This document shows, piece after piece, positions 23,286-34,260 of a stretch of 35,027 bases of DNA. The number at the start of each line of letters is the position of its first letter. The stretch's first letter is position 1. Made by a program: the position numbers and the translations under genes. The notes beneath the pieces were generated by a model that searched no databases, was not told where the DNA came from, and saw only the letters and a program-made list of their open reading frames with translations. The stretch comes from Plectonema radiosum NIES-515 (lineage in GTDB: Bacteria; Cyanobacteriota; Cyanobacteriia; Cyanobacteriales; Nostocaceae), in NCBI RefSeq assembly GCF_025753815.1, contig NZ_JAOWRF010000153.1, forward strand, positions 1 through 35,027, written 5' to 3'.

Positions 23286-23312
23286 GGGGCAACTTTATGA
23301 AAAAGTTGCCCC
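23286..23312 (-). terminator. Terminator between pcrA and the antitoxin gene
   Basis: GGGGCAACTTT (23286-23296) pairs with AAAGTTGCCCC (23302-23312), an 11-bp stem with loop ATGAA. On the minus strand it is followed by TATTTTTT, so it ends transcription of pcrA. On the plus strand it lies 11 nt past the antitoxin stop and is followed by GAAAAATC, so it may serve both convergent genes. Confidence 0.7.
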
Positions 23313-23334
23313 GAAAAATCAAAATTGTCTATTC

Positions 23335-23425
23335 GACATCTCCGGATAAGAATGTAGAGACGCGACCGGTCGCGTCTCTACAAGGGTTCTGGTTAACACA
23401 TAATAAGCATAGCGGTCGATGTCTA
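23335..23425. mobile_element. MITE-like element at the pcrA 3' end
   Basis: GACATCTCC at 23335 begins the left end. A perfect 28-nt palindrome GTAGAGACGC...GCGTCTCTAC (about 23354-23381) follows, then AAGGGTTCTGGTTAACACATAA, and the right end GATGTCTA at 23418-23425. GTCTATTCGA occurs on both flanks (23327-23336 and 23421-23430), a possible target duplication. The final CTA is the TAG stop of pcrA on the minus strand. The element sits between the gene and its terminator. Confidence 0.75.
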
Positions 23426-25747
23426 TTCGACTCGTTGTAACTGTGCTACTCTGGGGTCGATTATTTTTTGACCGAGAGTGGTGAATTTAATTGCTACAGA
23501 GACTTTATTACCTGAACCAAAAACATGGGTGATTTCACCGATGCCAAAACTTTTATGCAAGACGCGATCGCCTACTTGCCAATTTTGTATATTTTGTTGC
23601 TTTCCAGAGGACACAGAAGCCGTTTTAGTGACAGTTTGCTTCATCTGATGAGCACTGGTGAGTAATTCTTCTGGTAATTCGTTGAGAAACTGCGATCGCA
23701 CTGCTGGTTCTCTACTTCCATATAACCGACGTTCGCGAGCATGTGATAAATATAACCGCTCCTGAGCGCGAGTAATACCCACATAACACAAGCGACGTTC
23801 TTCTTCTAAAGCTGTTGGATTATCTAAAGAACGATAGTTAGGAAATAATCCTTGTTCTAACCCCACCAAAAACACAACGGGAAACTCTAATCCTTTAGAA
23901 GAATGTAAAGTCATCAAAGAAACCGCTGATTGTCCTTCTTTTAAGTTATCCAAATCCGAACTCAGGGAAGTACTTTCCAAAAAAGCACCTAAAGAAACAT
24001 CTTCGTTTTCTTCTTCAAATTGCAGCACTGCGTTATAAAGTTCTTTAACGTTTTGAATGCGGTTGTCAGCTTCTTCTGTACCTTGATTTTGCAAATCTTG
24101 GACGTAACCTGAAGCTTCTAGCAATTGTTGTACAACCTCGGAAACGGGAACTGTGCTGATTTGTTCTTGGGATTTACGAATCATTTGAGCAAAGTTATTT
24201 ACAGCTTTCGCAGAACGTCCAGCTAATGTATTAACTGATGTCTCATCGATGAGTATTTCCCACAGTGTTGTCCCTAATTGTTGAGCAGCGTTAGTCAAAG
24301 CGTCTATGGTAGCTTTACCAATACCGCGTCTAGGAGTGTTGATGACTCGTAACAAACTCAGAGTATCAGCCGGATTAGCGATCGCCTTTAAATAACTTAA
24401 TACATCTTTAATTTCTTTGCGATCGTAAAATTTCAATCCTCCAACAATTGTATAAGGAATTCCCGTTCGCACTAAAGATTCTTCAAAAGGACGAGATTGA
24501 GCATTAGTGCGATAAAGTATCGCAAAGTTACCCCAATTAACTTCGGGATTTTGCCTTTCTAAAGTGCGAATTTGATTAATTACAAATTCAGCTTCAGCGA
24601 TTTCATCATCTGCTTTGTGACAATAAATCTTTTCACCAGTTCCCCGTGTCGGTTTGAGAATTTTATCAATTCGTTGGGTGTTATTTTCTATTAGTTGGTT
24701 AGCAGCTTCAAGAATATTTTCGCAAGAGCGATAATTTTCTTCTAACTTTACCATTGTGCGGGTATCATCGTCTGGCAAATTATCGCCAAAGTCTTCCTGA
24801 AACTCTAATAATATGGTAAAATCAGCCATTCTAAAAGAATAAATTGATTGGTCAGCATCACCGACAACCAAAACAGAGCGATCGCTCCAATTCCAGTTAT
24901 TTTTGCTATCTTCGCCGTTAGTTACCAACAAACGAATTAGGTCGTACTGAGTGCGGTTAGTATCTTGATATTCATCTACAAGAATATGGCAGAATTTCCG
25001 ATGCCAATAATTTAATACTTGTTCGTTTTGCTGAAACAGTTTGACAGGAATTAAAATCAAATCATCAAAATCAAGCGCGTTGTTTTGCGCTAATTTATCT
25101 TGATAGCAATTATAAACTTCAGTTACTACTCTTCCCCAATATTTAGGGTTCTCTCGTTCAAATTCTTGAGGTGATAAACCTTTATTTTTCGCGTTACTAA
25201 TTGCGTAACGTACCGAACGCGGTTCAAATTTCTTATCGTCTAAATTTAACTGCTTCGTGACGATTTCTTTGACAATGCTTTGAGAATCAGAATCATCAAA
25301 AATGGAAAAATTGCGATTCCAACGTCGTCCTTTATCGTCTTGATATTTTTCGATATCAAAGCGGAGAATGCGAGAAAATAAACTGTGGAAAGTTCCACAC
25401 CACAAATCTTTGATATAAATGCGATAAACTTTTGACTTCAGTTGACTTTGTTGATATTCTGTCAACAAATCAAAACGTTCACCATGTTCTGACATCGCTA
25501 ATTGTTCAGCAAAAAGCTTTTGAATCCGGTCTTTCATTTCCCGTGCGGCTTTGTTAGTGAAAGTAACCGCTAGGATATTTTCTGGATCGACACGGTGTTT
25601 GAGAATCAGGTTAGCAATGCGATAAGTCAGCGCTCGTGTTTTACCCGAACCGGCGCCAGCAACAACTAGCAGCGGACCACAAAAGTGTTCGACGGCTTGA
25701 CGTTGGGATGGGTTCAGGTGGCTGAGAAAATCAATTTTTGTTGTCAT
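23423..25747 (-). CDS. pcrA: ATP-dependent DNA helicase PcrA/UvrD
   Basis: The 774-residue superfamily 1A helicase shows LNPSQRQAV, Walker A AGAGSGKT (about 31-38), TFTNKAAREM, the Walker B DEYQDTN block, GDADQSIYSFR, FEENYRS-type VKLEENYRS, the TLHSSKGLEFPVVF motif V and the CYVGITRAQERLYL motif VI. A C-terminal Tudor-like domain (about 715-774: WQVGDRVLHKSFGIGEITHVFGSG) binds RNA polymerase in characterised PcrA proteins. It works in nucleotide excision repair, replication restart and transcription-coupled clearance. Length is normal. Its stop codon is formed by the end of a MITE-like element. It is transcribed away from a 1-kb non-coding region. Confidence 0.95.
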   Translation of the reverse strand: MTTKIDFLSHLNPSQRQAVEHFCGPLLVVAGAGSGKTRALTYRIANLILKHRVDPENILAVTFTNKAAREMKDRIQKLFAEQLAMSEHGERFDLLTEYQQSQLKSKVYRIYIKDLWCGTFHSLFSRILRFDIEKYQDDKGRRWNRNFSIFDDSDSQSIVKEIVTKQLNLDDKKFEPRSVRYAISNAKNKGLSPQEFERENPKYWGRVVTEVYNCYQDKLAQNNALDFDDLILIPVKLFQQNEQVLNYWHRKFCHILVDEYQDTNRTQYDLIRLLVTNGEDSKNNWNWSDRSVLVVGDADQSIYSFRMADFTILLEFQEDFGDNLPDDDTRTMVKLEENYRSCENILEAANQLIENNTQRIDKILKPTRGTGEKIYCHKADDEIAEAEFVINQIRTLERQNPEVNWGNFAILYRTNAQSRPFEESLVRTGIPYTIVGGLKFYDRKEIKDVLSYLKAIANPADTLSLLRVINTPRRGIGKATIDALTNAAQQLGTTLWEILIDETSVNTLAGRSAKAVNNFAQMIRKSQEQISTVPVSEVVQQLLEASGYVQDLQNQGTEEADNRIQNVKELYNAVLQFEEENEDVSLGAFLESTSLSSDLDNLKEGQSAVSLMTLHSSKGLEFPVVFLVGLEQGLFPNYRSLDNPTALEEERRLCYVGITRAQERLYLSHARERRLYGSREPAVRSQFLNELPEELLTSAHQMKQTVTKTASVSSGKQQNIQNWQVGDRVLHKSFGIGEITHVFGSGNKVSVAIKFTTLGQKIIDPRVAQLQRVE

Positions 25748-25938
25748 GGGTGTGAGGAGTGCGTATGACTAGGATACAGTCGCAGCATCTCCTACTTGAG
25801 AATCGCTGCTATACAATTGGTATTTTAGCAGCGTCTCCCTCACCTTTTTGCTCCTCCCGGATTCGGTGCAATAGTTTTTTGCTAAGGAGGAAAGCGGATA
25901 ATTTAGGAATGAGCGCAAAAATTCTCTCTCTTCCTCAT

Positions 25939-26036
25939 TAGACAACCTATTTGGAAATGACGTAGAGACGTTACATGTAACGTCTCTACACAAGAATTTC
26001 GGGCAACGCATAATTATTATTAAACTCCTATGTCTA
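25939..26036. mobile_element. MITE-like element, TAGACAACC end
   Basis: Left end TAGACAACC (25939), perfect 28-nt palindromic core GTAGAGACGTTACATG...CGTCTCTAC (about 25970-25997), conserved arm TTTCGGGCAACGCATAATTA, right end CCTATGTCTA (26036). TA bounds both ends. The ends are degenerate relative to the copy at 3242-3428. It lies 190 nt upstream of the pcrA start. Confidence 0.75.
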
Positions 26037-26390
26037 TTGCTCCGTGAACTCTGTATTCTCTGCGTCTACGTTTAATTCAGAGAATCAAAGCAGCTTTTAG
26101 TTACTTTTTTCGCATAATGAATTGAGATACACTAAATCTCCACATTAAGGTAGCAACTTTCCGGATTTGTTTATTGTGTTGCGTAAATAGCGAATAATTC
26201 GAGACAAATCCCTATTTTCATAATTTTATTTGTCAACAGGTAAATTGCCTGAGTACTATTCAGAACTTATGAGTTGACAAAAATATGATTATGTAATTTA
26301 GACTTATTAAATTCCTTCTTTAATTAAATGCACTTGCAACACTTTATACTGGTGATTGCTAGTAGTTTACCAAAGGAAGTTTGATGGAAA

Positions 26391-26446
26391 GTTCGTAGTA
26401 AGGGCTTCAGCCCTTGTAATTGAGCGATAAATCGCTCACTACGAAC
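26391..26446. repeat. Three-stem palindromic repeat
   Basis: GTTCGTAGT (26391-26399) pairs with ACTACGAAC (26438-26446) and encloses two smaller hairpins, AAGGGCTTCAGCCCTT and GAGCGATAAATCGCTC. Folded, this is a three-way junction. It is a compound intergenic repeat; its second hairpin is related to the palindrome at about 20768. Confidence 0.7.
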
Positions 26447-26489
26447 CACGCAAACATTGAGGGTCACTCAGCCGAAGCTAGTGGGGCAT

Positions 26490-26728
26490 CTACTTGGCTG
26501 TTATCGTGCGATCGCACGATAGGGGGTCCTTGGTCAGATGCAATTGCTGACCGCGACGCCGCATTAGTTCAACAAAAAAACGGCGTGCCAAGGCATCAGT
26601 GCGGTCGAAGCGATCGCAAGCAATTACCCAGGGAGAACTATCAAAACGTTGATGCCAAGTAGTCAAAAGGTCGATGACTCTGCTTTCCTAGCTGTTGAAG
26701 AGCGCTTCTCGTTTGAGGTGCAATACCC
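26490..26728 (-). pseudogene. Broken ORF fragment, family not identified
   Basis: On the minus strand one frame reads VLHLKREALFNS, a TAG stop (26688-26690), then ESRVIDLLTTWHQRFDSSPW and VIACDRFDRTDALARRFFVE up to a TAG at 26490. The amino-acid composition (Trp, Arg, Asp rich, amphipathic helices) looks like a degraded soluble protein domain and not chance, but I cannot name the family. There is no start codon or ribosome binding site, and the frame ends in a HIP1-centred palindrome. It lies just downstream of the histidine kinase gene. Confidence 0.4.
26502..26521. repeat. 20-nt perfect palindrome centred on HIP1
   Basis: TATCGTGCGATCGCACGATA is fully self-complementary around a GCGATCGC octamer, extending the usual 8-nt HIP1 symmetry to 20 nt. 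It lies at the 3' end of the broken ORF fragment. Confidence 0.85.
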
Positions 26729-26771
26729 TTGAGGATTTTTCTCAACTGGCACTTTTGCACCTGAAATTATT

Positions 26772-28487
26772 TTATTCCCGATCAATAAGTGGCAGACGTA
26801 CAGTAAAAACAGTACCAACTCCCGGCTCACTTTTCACAGTAATTTCACCACCCATCATCAAGCAAAAATGGCGACTAATTGCCAATCCTAATCCAGTACC
26901 ACCATACTTTTTCGTCGTTGAAGTATCCCCTTGAATAAACGATTGAAATAATTGCCCCTGTTGAATTTCATTCATCCCGATACCTGTATCAGCAACGATA
27001 AAAGTAATCATGCCCAAAGGTGCGTATGGGAATAAATGTTCCTTATCTCTTTTAATTGCCAGCGTCACCTTGCCGTTAGTGGTAAACTTTGCAGCATTAC
27101 TCAGCAAGTTTAACAGCACTTGCCGTAGCCTAGTTTGATCGGCGTACATTGTGCCAAGTTCGCGACTATAATCAAGTTCTAAAATATTGCCATTTTTTTC
27201 TACCGCCGGCTTGACTGTTGAGACAACGTTATTAATCAGCGTTGCGATTTCAAACGTCTCAGGATAAAGAGTCATTTTCCCGGCTTCTATTTTTGATAAG
27301 TCGAGGATATCGTTAATTAGTTCGAGTAAATGTCTGCCTGCTGAGTTGATTGTTTCCAAATCTGTGATAAAATCTACATTTACACCTAAATCAACCGCAT
27401 CATCTTGCAAAAGTTGGCTTAAACCGATCACAGCATTCAGCGGTGTGCGTAACTCGTGACTCACATTTGCCAAAAATTGGCTTTTTGCCTTGCTAGCAGC
27501 TTCTGCGAGTTCTTTAGCTTGTTGTAGTTGTTTAGTCCGCACAGATACTCGCTCAATCAAATGATTGAGAGATTTAGCTAACAAGCCAATTTCATCTTCA
27601 GTGGTGATGGGAGCGCGTAAATCGAAATTAGATTTTCTGGCTACCTGTTCAGCGACTTGAGTGACAGTAATTACAGGAAGAGCGATCGCTCTGGAAGTTC
27701 GCCATGCGACAATAGCGGCGATCGCTACTGACACTAACATGCTGAGGATAACAATAAATCTCTCAACTATTTTCGTCTGCTCGACATCTTCTGTGCTTTT
27801 ATCCTCTTTATCTTGGGCAATTTGCAAGATGTCAGTCAATGTTTGAGAAAGCTGATCTAGCCGTGCGGCTTTTTCACCACGCATAACTACCAACAATTTT
27901 TCTCTGGCTGTAGAGAGTTCCTTTGGTTGCACTTGCGGCTTGTCAATTTGCTGCAAAATTGGCTCTATTTCCCCAACATATGCATCTAAGCTAATCGTGT
28001 AATTCTGCAATAAAGCCTGCAAACTTGTCTGACTTGAAGCTAATTTCTTCGGTTTGCTTTCTATAAAGCTGACAATTTTTGGCTTTAATCTCTTTGCTTT
28101 GTCCACACTCTGGAGAAATTTCTTGTTTGTGGCAACTAATCGTTCTTTTTCTCCCACTACAGCAACCAAATTTGTGCTGTATAATTGCGCTTCTACTACC
28201 GCATCTTGATAATCAGACAGTAGTTGTCCTTGGTAGTGAGCTTGATTTAATTGGATAATTCCTTGTCCCCGATAGGAATTAGCGATTACCAATCCGGTAA
28301 GCGAGCCGAAAAAGCCAATGCCAATTGCCAGAAAGTACCCATAGCCAATTTTTTGATGGATGCGCCATGAGCTTGCTTTAAGTTTCCCTCTTGAGGGAAA
28401 TTCTATAGTAGGGAGTTCATCCATCGATGGCTCTTCGGCTGACACTGTTTTACTTGATAAATTACTGTCAATAGCTGATTGCAGCAA
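26772..28487 (-). CDS. Membrane sensor histidine kinase
   Basis: The protein (571 residues from a TTG start; Met22 at 28424 is an alternative ATG start) has a first membrane helix at about 49-70 and a four-helix-like sensor region outside the membrane (about 75-240). A second helix (about 243-262), a HAMP domain (about 265-315) and a linker coiled coil follow. The HisKA domain carries phospho-acceptor H344 ([12 protein letters not shown]), and the HATPase domain has N464 (LLSNAAKFT), DTGIG (500-504) and GGTGLGL (529-535). It ends without a receiver domain. The cognate response regulator is not in this window and the signal is unknown. All catalytic motifs are intact. It is preceded by metK on the same strand, with a terminator between them. 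Confidence 0.9.
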   Translation of the reverse strand: MLQSAIDSNLSSKTVSAEEPSMDELPTIEFPSRGKLKASSWRIHQKIGYGYFLAIGIGFFGSLTGLVIANSYRGQGIIQLNQAHYQGQLLSDYQDAVVEAQLYSTNLVAVVGEKERLVATNKKFLQSVDKAKRLKPKIVSFIESKPKKLASSQTSLQALLQNYTISLDAYVGEIEPILQQIDKPQVQPKELSTAREKLLVVMRGEKAARLDQLSQTLTDILQIAQDKEDKSTEDVEQTKIVERFIVILSMLVSVAIAAIVAWRTSRAIALPVITVTQVAEQVARKSNFDLRAPITTEDEIGLLAKSLNHLIERVSVRTKQLQQAKELAEAASKAKSQFLANVSHELRTPLNAVIGLSQLLQDDAVDLGVNVDFITDLETINSAGRHLLELINDILDLSKIEAGKMTLYPETFEIATLINNVVSTVKPAVEKNGNILELDYSRELGTMYADQTRLRQVLLNLLSNAAKFTTNGKVTLAIKRDKEHLFPYAPLGMITFIVADTGIGMNEIQQGQLFQSFIQGDTSTTKKYGGTGLGLAISRHFCLMMGGEITVKSEPGVGTVFTVRLPLIDRE

Positions 28488-28851
28488 GATAAACGACAGT
28501 ATGCTGCATCTCTAGCCTAATATAGCCTAACGCCAGTTCTACGCCTACGCTCAGAAAACAGCAAACTACATAAATTCATTTGCTCATCACGAGTCAAGGG
28601 TCATTAGTCAAGCTTGTGCCAATTGTACAGGAAAGCTCTGCCGAGAGAAGCAATAGGAGCGTTTAATAGTCAGTAGTCAAAAACCGTTTATAAATCCACT
28701 GCCCCCATTAATCTGATTGGCGAAAAAACATCAAAGCGATCGCGCATCAAGTCAATAATAATAAGGGCACGGGCAAGTATACAACTTACCCATACCCTTA
28801 AAGCGAACTTACACTTACTTGGTAGTCATGGATAGCGCTTATTCCCACTCT
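28488..28851. other. Intergenic stretch between metK and the histidine kinase gene
   Basis: Besides the metK terminator (28763-28799) it contains no ORF. The part near 28488-28620 would hold the kinase promoter. Fragments such as GTCATTAGTCAAG and TAGTCAGTAGTCAAAA are loose repeats. Nothing else was recognised. Confidence 0.55.
28763..28799 (-). terminator. metK terminator
   Basis: AAGGGCACGGGCAAGT (28763-28778) folds onto ACTTACCCATACCCTT (28784-28799) with G-U wobbles replacing some pairs. On the minus strand it is followed by ATTATTATTGA, a moderately T-rich tail. It lies 53 nt after the metK stop codon. Confidence 0.6.
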
Positions 28852-30126
28852 CTAAGTGAGTGCCTTCGACATCACCTGAGAAAGTGAACTATTTGCAGCT
28901 TGCTTCAACAATTCTGCCTTGTCGGTACGTTCCCAAGGCAAATCTAAATCAGTCCGTCCCAAATGACCGTAAGCCGCGATGTCCTGATAAAAACGTCCGC
29001 CTCGTTCACTTGGTAGGTTGCGTAAGTTGAAGCTATGGATAATCCCCAAAGGACGCAGTTCAAAGTGCTCTTTGACTAATTCCAGCAAAATTTCGTCATC
29101 TACTTTCCCTGTACCAAAGGTATCCACATAAATGCTTGTCGGTCGTGCTACGCCGATCGCATAACTCAACTGGACTTCACATTTTTCTGCCAATTCTGCG
29201 GCAACAATATTTTTTGCCACATAGCGACAAGCATAAGCAGCACTGCGGTCTACTTTCGTGGGATCCTTACCAGAGAAGGCGCCACCACCATGACGCGAGT
29301 AACCACCGTAGGTATCAACGATGATTTTGCGTCCAGTCAAGCCGGAGTCACCTTGAGGACCACCAACAACAAATTTACCGGTGGGGTTGACTAAAAAGCG
29401 TGTTTCCTCATCCGGCTTAATATTGATGTCGCTAAAAACAGGTTCGACTACTGCTGTCCAGAGGTCTTCTTTAATTTTGGCTTGTACCGCAGCTTCATCG
29501 GTGATTTCCCCAATAGTGGCTGTATGTTGGGTGGAAATCAAAATAGTGTCAATACCTACTGGGCGTCCGTCTTCGTAGACGATGGTGACTTGGGTTTTGC
29601 CATCAGGACGCAGGTAAGGTAAATCCCCTGTTTTGCGGACTGCTGCCAATCGGCGAGCAATGCGGTGTGCCAAACTAATAGGCAGAGGCATCAGTTCTGG
29701 GGTTTCGTTGCAAGCGAAGCCGAACATGAGACCTTGGTCCCCAGCACCAGTTTTATCGAATAGTTCATCACTATTCTCTTCACGGGTTTCTTGGGCGGTA
29801 TTTACGCCTTGAGCAATGTCAGGCGATTGTTCGTCCAATGCGATTAAGATGCTGGCGCTGTTGGCAGAAAAGCCGTTATCGGCATCGGTATAACCAATTT
29901 CGGCAATTTTATTTCTAGCGAGATTGACGTAATTAACGTTGGCTTTGGTCGTTATTTCACCAGTGATTAACACTAAGCCAGTGTTGACCACAACCTCAGC
30001 AGCAACACGGCTACTAGGGTCTTGTGCTAGTAGAGCATCCAGAATCGTATCAGAAATCTGATCGCAGATTTTATCTGGATGACCTTCGGTAACAGACTCG
30101 GAGGTAAATAAATAGCGACGAGACAA
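28852..30126 (-). CDS. metK: S-adenosylmethionine synthetase
   Basis: The enzyme makes S-adenosylmethionine from ATP and methionine. Family blocks are intact: [18 protein letters not shown], the [12 protein letters not shown] signature, [49 protein letters not shown]. The frame is open to an ATG at 30171, but the TTG at 30124-30126 is the better start. It is preceded by a perfect AGGAGG (30135-30140) at 8-nt spacing and gives the family N-terminus [18 protein letters not shown], with 424 codons in normal length. The extra 15 residues of the longer form ([14 protein letters not shown]) match nothing expected. It is followed by its own terminator and appears monocistronic. Confidence 0.96.
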   Translation of the reverse strand: MSRRYLFTSESVTEGHPDKICDQISDTILDALLAQDPSSRVAAEVVVNTGLVLITGEITTKANVNYVNLARNKIAEIGYTDADNGFSANSASILIALDEQSPDIAQGVNTAQETREENSDELFDKTGAGDQGLMFGFACNETPELMPLPISLAHRIARRLAAVRKTGDLPYLRPDGKTQVTIVYEDGRPVGIDTILISTQHTATIGEITDEAAVQAKIKEDLWTAVVEPVFSDINIKPDEETRFLVNPTGKFVVGGPQGDSGLTGRKIIVDTYGGYSRHGGGAFSGKDPTKVDRSAAYACRYVAKNIVAAELAEKCEVQLSYAIGVARPTSIYVDTFGTGKVDDEILLELVKEHFELRPLGIIHSFNLRNLPSERGGRFYQDIAAYGHLGRTDLDLPWERTDKAELLKQAANSSLSQVMSKALT

Positions 30127-30140
30127 AGGCAAGTCCTCCT
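30124..30140 (-). promoter_or_regulatory. AGGAGG ribosome binding site setting a TTG start for metK
   Basis: On the minus strand AGGAGG lies at 30140-30135, then eight bases, then TTG (30126-30124). The upstream ATG at 30171 has no comparable site. This decides the metK start. Confidence 0.85.
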
Positions 30141-30171
30141 GTGATTGTGCGAATGAACTAAGTGCAAGCAT

Positions 30172-30394
30172 TTAGTTCAGCTACTAATTTATGAAATCAT
30201 AACAATATTTCTACTATTAGCAGTTAGTGTTTCTTTTATCTTCATGAAAACACTAAATCTCTGGTAATCTCTTTAATATAAATAAAAATTATGTTACTTC
30301 TATTCAAGTTAAAATACTGATTTTTAGCAAAAAATAGGGGCTGCACTCATGCACTCATGCACCCCCAAAAGCTTGGACACAAAGATTGCTGCTT
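30172..30394. other. Intergenic stretch between prk and metK
   Basis: AT-rich, with a small ACTCATGC tandem (30345-30360) close to the prk stop codon. No gene and no convincing terminator stem was recognised. The metK promoter should lie in the half adjoining 30172. Confidence 0.5.
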
Positions 30395-31402
30395 TTATAC
30401 CTGAGCTGTTGCTAGCTTTGCTTCTTTAGCTGTCAATCGCTCATAAGCGGCACGCATTTTCAAACCCGTAAGTACTTGGAATAAACCAGTACCATTATTG
30501 GAACCAGGATACTCACGATGCTGGAGTAGCAGGTGAGTCATTTCACCCTCGTATTTGGTAGATGTTTTGCTTAGGTGAGTTTCGATGTAAATGACTTCTT
30601 CTAAGTTGTCAAATTGACCATCTACTTCTAGTACGGAGACGTAACGACCGTAGTAAACATCTGAACCGTAGTATAGTTGCATACCTGGATATGAACAGGT
30701 AAGCTTACGTCCGCAAGGAGTCCACTGGATGCTTGATCCTTCATCGAATAGGTAACTTGGCTCAAAGCCTTGCTTATCTTCGCGTTGAAGCATACGTACC
30801 CGCAGTACTTTGCGTTCTTTGTCTTCTTTAATTAGATTGGTCGGTAATACCTGGAGAACTATATCAGCAAATTCTCTTTGGGGTTCGATGAACTTCTCAA
30901 AGTCAGGTTTGCGGGAATTAATTTGCGCTAAGACATCTTCGTAGCGATGACCGCGTTCAGCCATGTCACGCTGAATTTTCCAGGCGATTTTAACTTCATC
31001 GCTGATGTCGAAGTATACGCTAAAGTCAATCAGCGATCGCACTCGCTCGTCATATAACGGATGCAACCCTTCAATCACTAGAATGTGATTCGGCTCTATC
31101 CTTTCTGGGGGATCGAGCAAACCTGTTTCGTGGTTGTAAATCGGCTTCTCAATTGCTAACCCAGCTTTGAGCGCTTTGATTTGCTCATACATCAGGTCAA
31201 AATTGTTTGCTCTCGGGTCAAGTGCTGTTATCCCTGTTTCTTTGCGCTGTTTGCGATCCAGGCAATGATAGTCATCCAAGCAGATAACTGTCATTAATTC
31301 TTCACCAAACAAATCTATTAAACGACGCAAAAATGTCGATTTCCCGCATCCTGAGTCTCCAGCTACTCCAATCAATACCACGCGTTCCGGCTTATTTGTC
31401 AT
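30395..31402 (-). CDS. prk: Phosphoribulokinase
   Basis: The 335-residue enzyme phosphorylates ribulose-5-phosphate to ribulose-1,5-bisphosphate in the Calvin cycle. The P-loop is GDSGCGKST (15-23). The redox cysteine pair C19/C41 is present, as is the C-terminal pair C230/C236 (WTPCGRKLTC), so thioredoxin control and assembly with GAPDH and CP12 should be possible. Length is standard for the cyanobacterial/plant form. The start has GGAG at 5-nt spacing upstream of ATG. It is transcribed divergently from petH across a 1.28-kb region. No other Calvin-cycle gene is adjacent. Confidence 0.97.
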   Translation of the reverse strand: MTNKPERVVLIGVAGDSGCGKSTFLRRLIDLFGEELMTVICLDDYHCLDRKQRKETGITALDPRANNFDLMYEQIKALKAGLAIEKPIYNHETGLLDPPERIEPNHILVIEGLHPLYDERVRSLIDFSVYFDISDEVKIAWKIQRDMAERGHRYEDVLAQINSRKPDFEKFIEPQREFADIVLQVLPTNLIKEDKERKVLRVRMLQREDKQGFEPSYLFDEGSSIQWTPCGRKLTCSYPGMQLYYGSDVYYGRYVSVLEVDGQFDNLEEVIYIETHLSKTSTKYEGEMTHLLLQHREYPGSNNGTGLFQVLTGLKMRAAYERLTAKEAKLATAQV

Positions 31403-34072
<2,670 letters not shown>

Positions 34073-34073
34073 T

Positions 34074-34150
34074 GGAGTTAGGAGTTAGGAGTTAGGAGTT
34101 AGGAGTTAGGAGTTAGGAGTTAGGAGTTAGGAGTTAGGAGTTAGGAGTTA
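34074..34150. repeat. Heptamer tandem repeat, 11 perfect GGAGTTA units
   Basis: Eleven identical GGAGTTA units run from 34074 to 34150, starting 1 nt after the petH stop codon. An inverted arm TAACTCCTAACT at 34165-34176 pairs with AGTTAGGAGTTA at 34139-34150, so the transcript end could fold into a 12-bp hairpin. Confidence 0.95.
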
Positions 34151-34200
34151 AAGCTCATAACTTATAACTCCTAACTTAGGACTCATAAAAACATAAAAGA

Positions 34201-34230
34201 TTGTAGGTGGGGCAGATGCCTCACCTACAA
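34201..34230. repeat. Hairpin between petH and hom
   Basis: TTGTAGGTG and CACCTACAA enclose a partly paired GGGGCAGATGCCT. The pattern is a common cyanobacterial intergenic palindrome. It is followed by TTGTTATTGTT, weakly T-rich, so it may double as a petH terminator. Confidence 0.6.
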
Positions 34231-34260
34231 TTGTTATTGTTGGAATTTGGTATAAACTTT

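Larger units (their letters stand above)
25748..26771. other. One-kilobase gap between pcrA and the histidine kinase gene
   Basis: No intact gene is visible. In order it contains the pcrA upstream region (25748-25938), a MITE-like element (25939-26036), an AT-rich stretch (26037-26390), a three-stem repeat (26391-26446), a broken minus-strand ORF (26490-26728) and the 3' flank of the kinase gene. No tRNA or obvious regulatory RNA was recognised. Confidence 0.6.

Noticed and set aside
22829-23330. Complete HigBA toxin-antitoxin pair
   Set aside because: Only the antitoxin-like gene is present; neither flank can hold a toxin ORF of normal size.
26420-26662. 80-codon plus-strand ORF
   Set aside because: It overlaps the three-stem repeat and is antisense to the more protein-like minus-strand fragment; composition is not protein-like.
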